A stretch of 64,000 nucleotides of DNA from Hyparrhenia diplandra. Its lineage: Eukaryota; Streptophyta; Magnoliopsida; Poales; Poaceae. The DNA is taken from positions 1 to 64,000 of the forward strand of contig JADLZK010009027.1 of the NCBI GenBank assembly GCA_015847255.1, read 5' to 3'. Below, piece by piece: positions 36,421 to 45,703 of this stretch. A program made the position numbers and the translations under genes. The notes under the pieces are model-generated. The model did not search any database. It saw nothing but the letters and a program-made list of their open reading frames with translations, and was not told where the DNA came from. Every line of letters begins with the position of its first letter. The first letter of the stretch is position 1.

Positions 36421-37235
36421 TCTATCGTCTCATAAAACTTTCAAATGATTTCGACAAAGTGGCCTACATCTCTCACACAATGTTCCACATCTCTCACACA
36501 TGTCCTAAGTAAGCTAGGATAGAGATGATCATGCTAGTGTGAGATTTATAATACCACTTCCTCAAAATCATCTCAGACTTTTTGGGTCGTCTATAGAGCC
36601 AAACTATAGTGTTTTGTGCATTTCTACAATTTTTAGACCAAGTTTACCTATTATTGTAATTATTTGTTGATTTACTCAACAAAAAATTATTAAAAATACC
36701 CTAATGTAGCTAAAAAATCTAAAATTTACAAGGACACCTCCTTTTAGTGTAGAATCTTGACAAAAAAAATTTGAGTCGATTCAGAGATAGTGTTGATGCA
36801 CATCCTCATAATGACCCACATCGCTCACACATGTCCTGGTCAAAAGGTGAGTGATGCCTATGCTAGTATGAGATGTGGAGTACCACTTTCTTCAAATCTT
36901 CTCAAACTTTTTTGGGGTGTTTATGGAGCCAAACTATGGTGTTGTGTGCATTTGTGCAATTTTTAGACCAAGTATACCTATTCTTGTAATTATTTATTCA
37001 TTTTCTCAACAAAAAATTAATAATACCCTAATGTAGCTAAAAAATCTAAAAATTTGGAAGGACACATCATTTTAGTGTAGAATCTTGACAAAAAAATTTG
37101 AGTCGATTCGGAGAAAGTGTTGATGCACATCCTCACAATGGCCCACATCTCTCACACATGTCCTAGTTAAAGGTGACGGATGCTCATACTAGTGTGAGAT
37201 GTGTAGTACCATTTTGTTAAAATCACTTGAATTTT
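36421..37235 (+). repeat. Tandem array of a ~328-bp unit (about 2.4 copies) in the CACTA interior
   Basis: cacatctctcacacatgtcc recurs at about 36487, 36817 (one mismatch) and 37144, giving spacings of 330 and 327. Between them whole units align. Shared words include agccaaactat at 36600 and 36930, accctaatgtagctaaaaaatct, and agtgttgatgcacatcctca. The third unit decays after about 80 bases. Confidence 0.88.
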
Positions 37236-37639
37236 TATGTGATGCTTGTACACCAAAATCATGTGGCTATGCTTGTGTTTAGATTTGTCTAGCCACTTTA
37301 TGATATTTTAACATTTATTCCTTTATAAGTCAACAAATTACTACAGTAATACCCAAACTTAATCACGAGAAAATATGATTAAAATAAAATGCGTAGATCT
37401 AAAAAAAGTTATAGAATTTTGTAATTGACAACTTTTTTTATCGGAGATCATTTTATCATCATAAGTAACTAATATTAGGAAAACATGCACTAAAATTATT
37501 TATAATGTTATAATCTAATTTTATTTTGTGCTAGAATTCTATTTTGGGCCGTAATGCCCATTGGCCCAAATTAGTGGATGGATGATCTCAGTTGTCCAGG
37601 TACATAGAACTTTTTCATATTGTGCCCACCATGCCCACC

Positions 37640-37905
37640 ACATATGAGTTCAGCATCGATCCACGCTCACAACCCTAACTCCCCATAGCCGCCGCTTTCT
37701 CTTCTCTCGCCTCCATGAATCTCTTCGACTCCTCCCGGTCTGGTGTAGAGTCTGGCGGCTTGCCTCCTCCCGCGGCCCCAGACTGCTCCGTCCTGGCGCG
37801 GTGCGTCCTCCGCCCCCGCCTACTCATGCGGCGGCCCGGCGTGTCTCTGCTTGCTCGTGCTGAGGCGCTGTGTGGCGGCAGGCACAGACTACGGCCGCCC
37901 TTCCT
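37640..37905 (+). pseudogene. Probable captured gene 5' end (leader plus start codon)
   Basis: A short leader (ccctaactccccatagccgc, then a CT-rich tract) leads to ATG at 37715 and a GC-rich frame beginning MNLFDSSRSGVESGGLPPPA. Leader composition and the sharp switch from AT-rich to GC-rich DNA look like a host gene start. The frame runs into the antisense ACC-oxidase fragment with no splice signal. The original gene is not recognised. Confidence 0.4.
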
Positions 37906-37929
37906 CTTCCCTGGCCAGATCGATGACGG

Positions 37930-38483
37930 GGCACAGCCTTGACGCGGTGCACGATGCTCCGGTATATGCCGCCGCTGAGCACCTCGATCTGGTCCCATTG
38001 ACGAAGAGCCTTCCGCCCCTGGTGGGTCCGACGGGGACCCAGTGGGTGCCGTCCCTGAGGAACTCGAGCCCGCTCACGACGTCGTCCTGGAGGATCAGGA
38101 TGATGCCGCCGGCGTCGGTGTGCGCGCGCAGGCCCCACACCCGCTCCGGGCGCGGGCACGATGGGTACATGGCGAACTTGGTGCCCGCGAACGGCGGCGC
38201 GAAGGTGTCGGCGATGTGCCGCCCAGGGAGGCCCAGGTTCAGGCTCATGCACTCCGCCAGGCGCTCGGCGAGGAGACACCATGTACGCGTCCAGCGTCTC
38301 CCTGCACGCATGCAGTCAAGCTATGTATGTATGATGTATCATATCATTCATTTTGTTGCTTGATATATTACCCAGAAGAAGCCCCAGTCCTTGCAGGCGT
38401 GGTGGAGCTCCGCCAAGGTCCGCGACCTCTGCTCGTCGCCGCCATTAATTGAGGCCGCTGAGATCGATCACCGGAATCTCCAT
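37930..38483 (-). pseudogene. ACC-oxidase-like gene fragment captured by the CACTA element
   Basis: Exon 1 (38483-38372) starts at ATG and reads MEIPVIDLSGLN, then, after a stop/frameshift, LAELHHACKDWGFFW. It ends at a GT donor (38371). After a ~70-base intron with a TGCAG acceptor, the second exon (38301-about 37930) reads LAERLAECMSLNLGLPGRHI. It continues as GTKFAMYPSCPRPE and then GLRAHTDAGGIIL, then QIEVLSGGIYRSIVHRV in another frame. The HTD pair and the later H of HRV are the iron ligands of 2-oxoglutarate/Fe(II)-type dioxygenases. The sequence is closest in pattern to 1-aminocyclopropane-1-carboxylate oxidase, the last step of ethylene synthesis. A middle exon and the C-terminus with the RxS motif are missing. 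There are at least three frame breaks, so it cannot make enzyme. Confidence 0.85.
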
Positions 38484-38702
38484 CGGACCCGTCATTGCTT
38501 TGTACGTACGACTGCAAACGTACGGTACACGGTTTCTCCTTCTGCCTTCGGAGTTCCGACACTACAGTATGAATGCTGCTGTCTATGTGTCTGCACTGCA
38601 CTAGCTAGCTTTGTGTTGGCTGCATGCAATGAGATCGAAGGAGGAATGGTAGCTGCTATTTATAGTTGAATTTACATCTAGATACGTGTCCCGTCAACGA
38701 TC

Positions 38703-38749
38703 TACTGTCCAAACAACTTTTTTTTATATCGTTACTGTCCAAACAACTT
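38703..38749 (+). repeat. Short direct repeat (17 bp, 30 bp apart)
   Basis: tactgtccaaacaactt occurs at 38703 and 38733, separated by a T-rich spacer. It is probably a replication-slippage or excision-repair scar beside the captured gene. Confidence 0.7.
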
Positions 38750-40124
38750 GCAGGTGCAGTGAATGAGTGAGATCCCCACATTCCATGTGGAATTGGATAT
38801 TCAGTGCTAGTTGTGGCAGGCGACAACACAGAAAGCATGGTGAGATGGTTTGCTTTGCCCATGGACCTTTTTTTTTTTCTCATGATGTATCAATGTTGGT
38901 TTGGTCCATGTGACGATCTTGCGACTGATTAGTATTTTGGACTGGGAGGAACTGCGAATGTGTGAAATATGCAATGATAGCCGGTACTAGCTGTTGCAAA
39001 TTTCAGTCTGACGAAACATTTTGTTACTCACTTTTAGATTGATGAGACTGTTAGGAAGAGGGTAAATTCTATGTGGATTAGAACTGTTCAGTTTCCAACC
39101 AGAACCATTGACTCTTTAGTTTGACAAATTATGAGTTTGTTCTTTGTTTTTACTGCTAGGGAGATTGTGTTTGACATGGAATCGCCTCTGTTCCCTGCAG
39201 AGGTTTATTTATTTCTTCATTGGTGTTGGTGCTATCGTCTTCCTCATGTCTCTCTTTGGCTGCATTGGAGCAGGGACAAGCAACACCTGCTACTTTTGTG
39301 TTTCGTGTCCTGTTTAATGTGCCTCTTATACGTACATCATTATGTTGTCTTCTCTAAAAAAGATTTCATTTGTCATACACTAGACACTAAAAAGTACTAC
39401 TTAGAATTATGCCCAGCATTAAATCTAGACACACTATTTGTAGCCGAACCTGCTAAATCAATAAATAAATAAATAAATTTATTTCTGTAGTACTCCAAAT
39501 GTTATAGAACAACAGTAGTAGAGGTAATAAGATTTTAAATATTTCTGTAGCCCTATGATGTGTCGTAGTAAATATTTAATTAACATTTTATAATGATAGG
39601 GTCATAGTATTAATTCAAGCTTGTTTGCTTTGACTTATAACTCGTACAACCTCGAATTAGTTAGAGTTTAACCAAATTTAGTATCAAATTTACACTACCA
39701 AAGTCATTGCATCAATCATTGAATTGTTACTTATTTAGTTATTTACAAATGTTCTTTCCACTTGTAAAGCTCCGCGCTTTACTCGTGTAGTCATGCTAGG
39801 TCCATTGTCATGAAGCAATAGCTCTTCATTTAGTGCATGCTGCTATCTTTAGCACACACGCTGTTGTCTAGCCATCCAGTGGACAAGAGTCTTTCTTGTG
39901 CACGCTGCTGTCTTGCCATCCAATGAACAAGAGCCTGTTGTTATTTACTTGATAAAGTTCAACTTGTTCTTTATTGGTCCTTTTGTCGTACACTAGTGAA
40001 TAATTAGAATTTGAGGTCAGGACTATGCAATTGATGGCCTAGTCTTGCCTTGCTCTTCTCATTCTGCGACAACACACCTATGTTTTTTCACTAACTGATC
40101 CTTTATTTTTTTTCCTTACTACAG

Positions 40125-40502
40125 GCTGCTGCTTTGCGGTTTAGTGAATCAATCATATATGCCTTGTGGTAAGCTTATGTTTTGTAGGATTTTTATTTCA
40201 GTTTGATATGTTGTTCTTGTCTTTTTGTTTTCTACAAATGTTTTCTTTCAATGTCTTGAAAATTAATACCTTTCTCTACAACATTATGATAGTTGGAAAA
40301 GCAATGTGCAAGAATTTTTTATGTGGCATGCACTTTGATCATTATATTTCTAAAGTTTCCATATTCTCAGTGACGAACTTTTATTAATTGCATTGATATT
40401 AAATTATAAAGCAGACCATTGAACCTTTATTGCTTTATTTTTCACAGGGATAAAGATCAACATCTGCCCTCTGATGGCCATAGAGTCACTTTATCACCGT
40501 AG
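40125..40502 (+). pseudogene. Two terminal exons of an unidentified gene inside the CACTA element
   Basis: Acceptor ttactacag precedes exon 40125-40168 (AAALRFSESIIYAL), which ends at donor GTAAGC. After a 279-base AT-rich intron, acceptor ttcacag precedes exon 40448-40502. Joining the two keeps one phase, makes a TGG codon across the junction and reads DKDQHLPSDGHRVTLSP to a TAG stop. The 3' flank is AT-rich and UTR-like. It may be a second captured gene or a residual accessory gene of the transposon. I do not recognise the family. Confidence 0.45.
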
Positions 40503-41289
40503 TCATCAGTGCCATGATACAAGTTGCTATCGTTAGAAGCCCATAATTCTTAGTGTATGTATATGGGTTGTAATAGTACATACTTGGGGCTGCAATAGAT
40601 GTTTCTGTCTTTGAAATGAGTACAATTTTTGTGGAGCGCTGGAATCTTTTGGATCTATTTATTTATGGAATTTTATTTGATCATTTCAATATTATTTGCA
40701 AATAGTAATGAAACCATGTGCATCTCTGTGATGAAATTGATGTCTTTAGTGATGGATATATAATTATTGCTGTGACGAATTGGTAGTTACATCTGTGACG
40801 AAAATAAAAACCAATAATAGCTCGCCACGTGGCAGACCAAAATGAGCCACGCGTCGGCATCCACGTCTTTGCCACATATCACCGGTGCCACGTCATCGGC
40901 CACAAGCGGTGTTAGGCGGTAGCTTATGGCGAACTAACGTGACGAATGCAAATCGTCACTAATCGTTAACGGCGCCGTTAACGGCTATTTGTCTGGAACG
41001 CCGACAGTTAGTCGATAATGACGAAAACGATGGTTCTTCCATGACTAAAAGCATTGTCGTAGATTGAAAGTACATCCATGGCGACACTTCATTCGTCCGC
41101 AGATTGGAGGCGATCTGTGACAAAAATATACATTTCGTCACCCGATGACCAAATGTGACGCGACCTCGATGACGATATGAATTTCGTCAAAAACTCGTCC
41201 ACAGATGCTTTTGGGTGACGATTTTGGCACTTTTAGTGACCAATGGCGACGTCATCAATGAGAACATTCCTAGTAGTGCCTTCAACCAC

Positions 41290-41780
41290 AATCTCTAACC
41301 ATTTAGGAATTGGAGCAGAAATAGCATGGATGGAATGTACCTCAAGGTTGTCTTGACAGAGCATCTGCAGCCTTATTCTCCAATCCTTTCTTGTGGATGA
41401 TTTTGTATTGTAGGCCCAATAGCTTGACAAAAGCTTTTTGTTGAAATCCTTCCAGCAGCTTTTGATCACCCAAATGAATTAAGCTCTGGTGGTCAGTCAA
41501 GATTGTGAACTCCTTGTGTTGAAGATAAGATTTCCACTTTGTTCTTGCCATAATTAGAGCCAAGCATTCCTGTTCATAAGTTGACATGGCTTGGGCCTTT
41601 GGTCCTAGAGCCTTCCGATGTAAGAAATGGGATGACCATTCGAGACAAGGCCGCTATGCCTGTTTTGCATGCATCGGTTTCAATGGTGAATCCTTTAGAA
41701 AAGTCTGGTAGGGCTAGAACGGGAGCGGATGCCAAAGCTGTTTTCAGAGTGTCAAACCTGTCTTGAAGAACAGAATTTAG
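41290..41780 (-). pseudogene. Gypsy RNase H domain
   Basis: The minus-strand frame 41587-41342 reads YEQECLALIMARTKWKSYL, then FTILTDHQSLIHL and KGLENKAADALSR, the standard gypsy RNase H end. The preceding block is out of frame. The reading frame leaves this domain towards the CACTA border at 41278 and resumes as integrase at 34990. Confidence 0.88.
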
Positions 41781-41849
41781 TGGTACAGGTGTTTTTCTTG
41801 AGAAGATCCGTTAGTGGTCTCTTGATGGCCCCATAATTTTTGATGAACT

Positions 41850-42720
41850 TCCTATAGTAGCTCCGCCAACCCCAAGAAACTTACGAGTTGTTTGGCATCT
41901 TTGGGAATAGTCCATTGAGCAATAGCTTGAGTTTTGGTAGGGTCAGTAGCCACTCCCTGGGCACTGATGATATGGCCCAAATATTCTAAAGCTGGTTGAG
42001 CAAACATGCATTTGACCGCTTCAAATACAACTGGTGCTGTTCCAAAATGTTGAAGACCCCGCTGCAGATGTTCTAGATCTTTGGTCCGAGTCTTCTTGTA
42101 TATAAGAATGTCATCAACAAAGACCAAGACACATTGCCTCAAAAGTGGTTTGAAAATTGTGTTCATGAGTGCCCGAAATGATCTTTGGAGCATTAGTGAG
42201 GCCAAAGGGCATAACCTTGAATTCCCAGTGACCATGATGTGTTTTGAAAGCTGTCTTTGGCTCATCTTCCACTTTCAATCGAATTTGGTGATAGCCTGAC
42301 CTCATGTCTAGTTTTGTAAACCAGGCTGCACCATGTAATTCGTCCAGGAGTTCATCAATCACTGGCAATGGATACTTGTCTTTGACAGTGTGATTATTAA
42401 GTTGCCTATAATCCACACAAAAACGCCATGTGCCATCCTTCTTTTTGACCAGAATCACAGGAGAGGAGAAAGGACTGTGACTTGGTTGAATTATACCATT
42501 GTCCAAAGCATTTCCTTGATTTGTCTCTCAATTTCATCCTTTTGAGTTGGAGAGTATCTATAGGGCTTCATGTTGACTGCCTTAACTCCAGGAATAAGAG
42601 GAATGTGGTGATCAAATTCCCTGGATGGTGGCAACTCTGTTGGTTTCTTGAATATGTTGGCCTTACTGTCAATGAGGTTACGATTTGCATTTGGTGTAGT
42701 ATTTGATATATATCGGTGAC
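41850..42720 (-). pseudogene. Gypsy reverse transcriptase
   Basis: On the minus strand 42506-42114 reads SPFSSPVILVKKKDGTWRFC, VDYRQLN, LDMRSGYHQIRL and VMPFGLTNAP. Frame 42265-41852 supplies the catalytic VFVDDILIY and then LEYLGHIIS. The N-terminal linker lies at 42730-42491. All RT blocks are present, with only about two frame breaks. This makes it the best-preserved domain in the window. Confidence 0.92.
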
Positions 42721-43285
42721 TCAATGGCATGCATTTGTATAAGATGAGCTACACCACCACCGCTTCATCAACCCTTTGAGTTTATTTAGTCCGATTGGAG
42801 CACATTTGGATGTGACATCCTTGAGACCCTTCAGGTGGACCTTGATACCCTTGTGGTTAAATCGAATTAACTTGTCTTCTCCGGTGTATCCACATGGGAC
42901 TATCTTTGTGCTAGAAGGTCCATTCCTAGCACCAAGTCATAATGTGGGACATCTAAAACCCCGGGCGTGATGGTGAATGTATGGCCCTGAGTATACCACT
43001 TGAAATCTACCACCTCTTTTTGTTGCGATAATTTTACGTCCATTGGCCACGCAAGAATGAGAAATTTCAAGAGCTGCGCTTGTTGGCGGTTGTAAATTAC
43101 GGGCGTGTGTTCACCGATGAAGGTGGCGAACTACCGTAATCCGGGAGAATGAGGATTTCCCGCTTGTTAACCATCCCATGCGGTTTGATGGTCTTTTTGC
43201 CTTGAACTCCCGCAGCCTGCATGACAGGACATCTTGTAAAGTTGCTCCTCACTTTGTCATCTCCGGAAGAATCGATCGTGTGTCT
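42721..43285 (-). pseudogene. Gypsy protease region (weak)
   Basis: This interval lies between the gag zinc knuckle and RT, where gypsy elements encode an aspartic protease. Only short frames remain. I do not see an unbroken D-S/T-G core, so the assignment rests on position. Confidence 0.4.
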
Positions 43286-44690
43286 TCACGGTAGTCCTCG
43301 GTGGGCCGACAAAGAAGTGAGTATCTCCTCAAGTGCATGCAAGGACACTTTATCTGGACACCTGTGTTGCTTGGCCCATTTCTCACCACACTTCATGCAT
43401 AAACCTTGGGCTCTTCTCTGTGCTCGAAGGGCAGCTAACTTGTCATCACACTTAGGCTTCTTTGGACTCGGCTTGTTGAGGGACGGGGGCCCATAAGACC
43501 AAAAGTGCGGGATTGGGCACAGATTTGTCCCCAAACCTTGGTGTGAAGTCCCCGTTGCCTCTTTCGAAATATGGTCCGGATTGATGTTCCAATTCGATTC
43601 TGCATGAGAGCCAAGGGACGAGCAAAGCATCAAGCTGCTCGTGGTTTATGCGAGAACTAATGCAGCTCTAATTTCGGCTTGAGACCTTGCATGAACTTAG
43701 TAACAAAGAAGACATCATCTAAGCCCTTGTTATGAACTAACACTGATGCATTTTGACTTTGGAACCTATCATGATATTCTGAGCGTCGAGGTTTGTTTTA
43801 TCCGGAGCAAATCATTCATGTTGTTAACATACAGGTCTCTACCAAATTTTGACTCAATGGCCACACACAACTTAGCCCAAGAGCTAATAGGATGCTGAGC
43901 CTCATAGGTTTGCAGCCAAAGTTCAGCCCCCCCTTGGAAGTGTATAGTAGCAAACTCAACCCAAACATGGTATGGAACATTGTACATGCTATAGTACTTT
44001 TCACACTTCTCTTTCCAAGCCTTTGGGTTCGATCCATCGAACTTGGGAAAGACTGCCTTAGGTAACCTAACCTCACGATGGTGTTGGTACTGTGGTGGAT
44101 GGTATATGGGTGCAAACCGCGACTATACCGAGGTGAAGGCCGATAACCATGGACAATCTCATTCGGGATCGGGGATAGAAGCGGTGGGTAGATGCAAACT
44201 GACCATTGGTCGAGGGGGTGGCTGGGTGTTGAGAGCACCGAGCGGCGGACCCCGAGGTGGTAAGACAACGCCGTGGCCCATGGCCCGCCCCGCTTCCTCG
44301 GCGTAGGGACCGTGGGTGGTGGGGACGAGGCGGATGTGCCTCGATGGTCTCCACACGCGATGTGAGCTTACGCACGTCGGTGGAGAGCGAGGTAGACGCT
44401 TCCCCGGCCTTCTCCAACATGGTGAGCATGGTTTTCATCTTTCGGCGGCGCCGCCATGGTGACTTCCCACGGCGACCATCCTTGCCGTAAGCGTAGGTTT
44501 GGGAGCCAGTGGATCTGAACCGAAAAGTGGTGGGAGATGGGTAAGTGGAGGTGGGGAAGGTAGATTGGGTTCCGATCCGGCGATTGATGTGGGCTATGGC
44601 GAGAATTTGCCTGGCGGCGCTAGGTGGCGGCGGAAGGCGATTTCGAATTTGGCGAAGGAGGACGGAGCGATGGATGCGGATTGTGGACTG
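43286..44690 (-). pseudogene. gag: Gypsy gag remnant with zinc knuckle
   Basis: The minus-strand frame 43987-43769 reads VWVEFATIHFQGGAELWLQ, with an LCVAIESKFGRDL segment, the capsid helix region of plant gypsy gag. Frame 43633-43286 holds LAALRAQRRAQGLCMKCGEK followed by HRCPDKVSLHALEEI, the nucleocapsid knuckle. The N-terminal part up to the primer site (44723-44073) is broken. The protein would form cytoplasmic particles around element RNA. Confidence 0.8.
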
Positions 44691-44703
44691 GCGTCTGATA
44701 CCA
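44691..44703 (-). promoter_or_regulatory. Primer binding site of the gypsy element
   Basis: The minus-strand reading is TGGTATCAGACGC, two bases inside the 5' LTR, matching initiator-Met tRNA priming. Confidence 0.85.
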
Positions 44704-44705
44704 GA

Positions 44706-45016
44706 TGTGACGGTACTAGTCACCGGAGATAGCTAGAGAGGGGTTACCGGCGTTCACGCACGGCGACGAGGTCGAAGAATCGCCTCAGCAGAGTTGAACC
44801 AGAGGAAGAAGGAGGAGCAGTTGGGGAAAAGTTTGTTGTTCTTCGATGCCGACCGCCCGACCACCCACACGGCAACGTTAAGGTTCGATACATGGGCCGT
44901 AGCCCGACGCACCCGAGGCCCAGAACAATGGCCTATGGGCTCAAATCCAAACACTAAAAGACTCTGATAAGAATGTAACGGTAACTAGCGACGCTTCCCA
45001 GTAGTAGTCCGTGACA
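44706..45016 (-). repeat. 5' LTR of the Ty3/gypsy element (311 bp)
   Basis: It starts tgtgacggtactagtcacc and ends gtagtagtccgtgaca. It is the partner of 33213-33524. Its right flank, ctctagccataattactcaac, rejoins promoter-like repeat copy 2. Confidence 0.9.
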
Positions 45017-45703
45017 CTCTAGCCATAATTACTCAACGATCGTGCATGTATAATGCTTGGGCCCATCCTTTGATATAAGCGAGGGCAGCAAACCATCACG
45101 ATGCATATATGATGTCGAATGGGGAACGTGCAGCCGCCGCTGCATCAACAGAATCCAAACAAGGTGTTACTTCTCTTCCCTCTAGTCTATCCCCACACCA
45201 CGCCTTTGCTTTGTCCTACTGCGCCCCATAAATATCGTCTGTTCTTCTCGGCGTCTAAACAGACCCTTGGACAAAGCAGGGTTCCATGAAGGCCTTTGTG
45301 GAATTGCTCCAGTTTTAGCAGGAGATCTGCCACCAATATCCACTGCAGCTTGCATTATCCTTAGCAACAGCTATGTCAGTTCAGGACGTTAGATGAGAAA
45401 ATATTAGCTCGGCATCTGATAAGAATGAAAGCAGAAGCTGCACTTTGACACGAGATGTCCATGGAAACTTCATTTGCATTTTTTTTTTTTCTGTGTATAA
45501 GGTGATCGAGTGAGAAATGAAAAGAGAAGCAGAACTTCAAAATTATTGCCTCGCACTTTGCTTGTTTCAGCTCAAATTATGGTCCAAGAAAAACTGCACA
45601 CTGTCAAATTGAAAGCATGCATGTGTGCACAAGGCAGAGGAGCAGGTATGCACTAGCTTACTAATTTTACCTGAATCAACTCAGCCTCTCAAATCCAATC
45701 CGG
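45017..45703 (+). promoter_or_regulatory. Promoter-like low-copy repeat copy 2 (right part) and intron-like repeat copy 1
   Basis: 45017-45200 contains gcttgggcccatcc, then tggggaacgtgcag, cgctgcatcaaca and gaatccaaac, parallel to 26640-26830 and 52560-52700. From about 45411 it carries the intron-like segment (aaacttcatttgcattttt, tgtgtataaggtgat, aagcagaacttc, aattattgcc), also found at 47340 and 56110. It ends at the target duplication of the LINE-type retroposon. Confidence 0.5.

Larger units (their letters stand above)
35000..41278. mobile_element. Non-autonomous CACTA transposon (6279 bp) nested in the gypsy element
   Basis: The left end is CACTAGTAGAAATATG and the right end, read inward, is CACTACTAGGAATG. 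Both are flanked by the 3-bp target duplication CCT (34997-34999 and 41279-41281), as expected for CACTA insertion. Subterminal regions are dense in gtgacg/cgtcac words (35020-35160 and 40770-41230). I see no TNP2-type transposase, so it must be mobilised in trans. The interior holds tandem repeats, three tRNA-like modules and pieces of at least one host gene, an ACC-oxidase-like gene. The gypsy reading frame resumes on the two sides. Confidence 0.9.
33213..45016 (-). mobile_element. Ty3/gypsy retrotransposon (minus strand) split by a CACTA element
   Basis: It has short paired LTRs (about 310 bp) and an initiator-Met primer site (44703-44691). In minus-strand order come gag with knuckle, RT and RNase H, then a 6.28-kb CACTA insertion, then integrase, polypurine tract and 3' LTR. 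RT before integrase defines Ty3/gypsy. The short LTRs and Met primer fit the plant chromovirus group, perhaps Reina-like (inference). The right flank begins ctctagccataatt and the same word occurs at the left. The left border, however, is rearranged, so the 5-bp duplication CTCTA is inferred rather than adjacent to the LTR. Confidence 0.9.
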
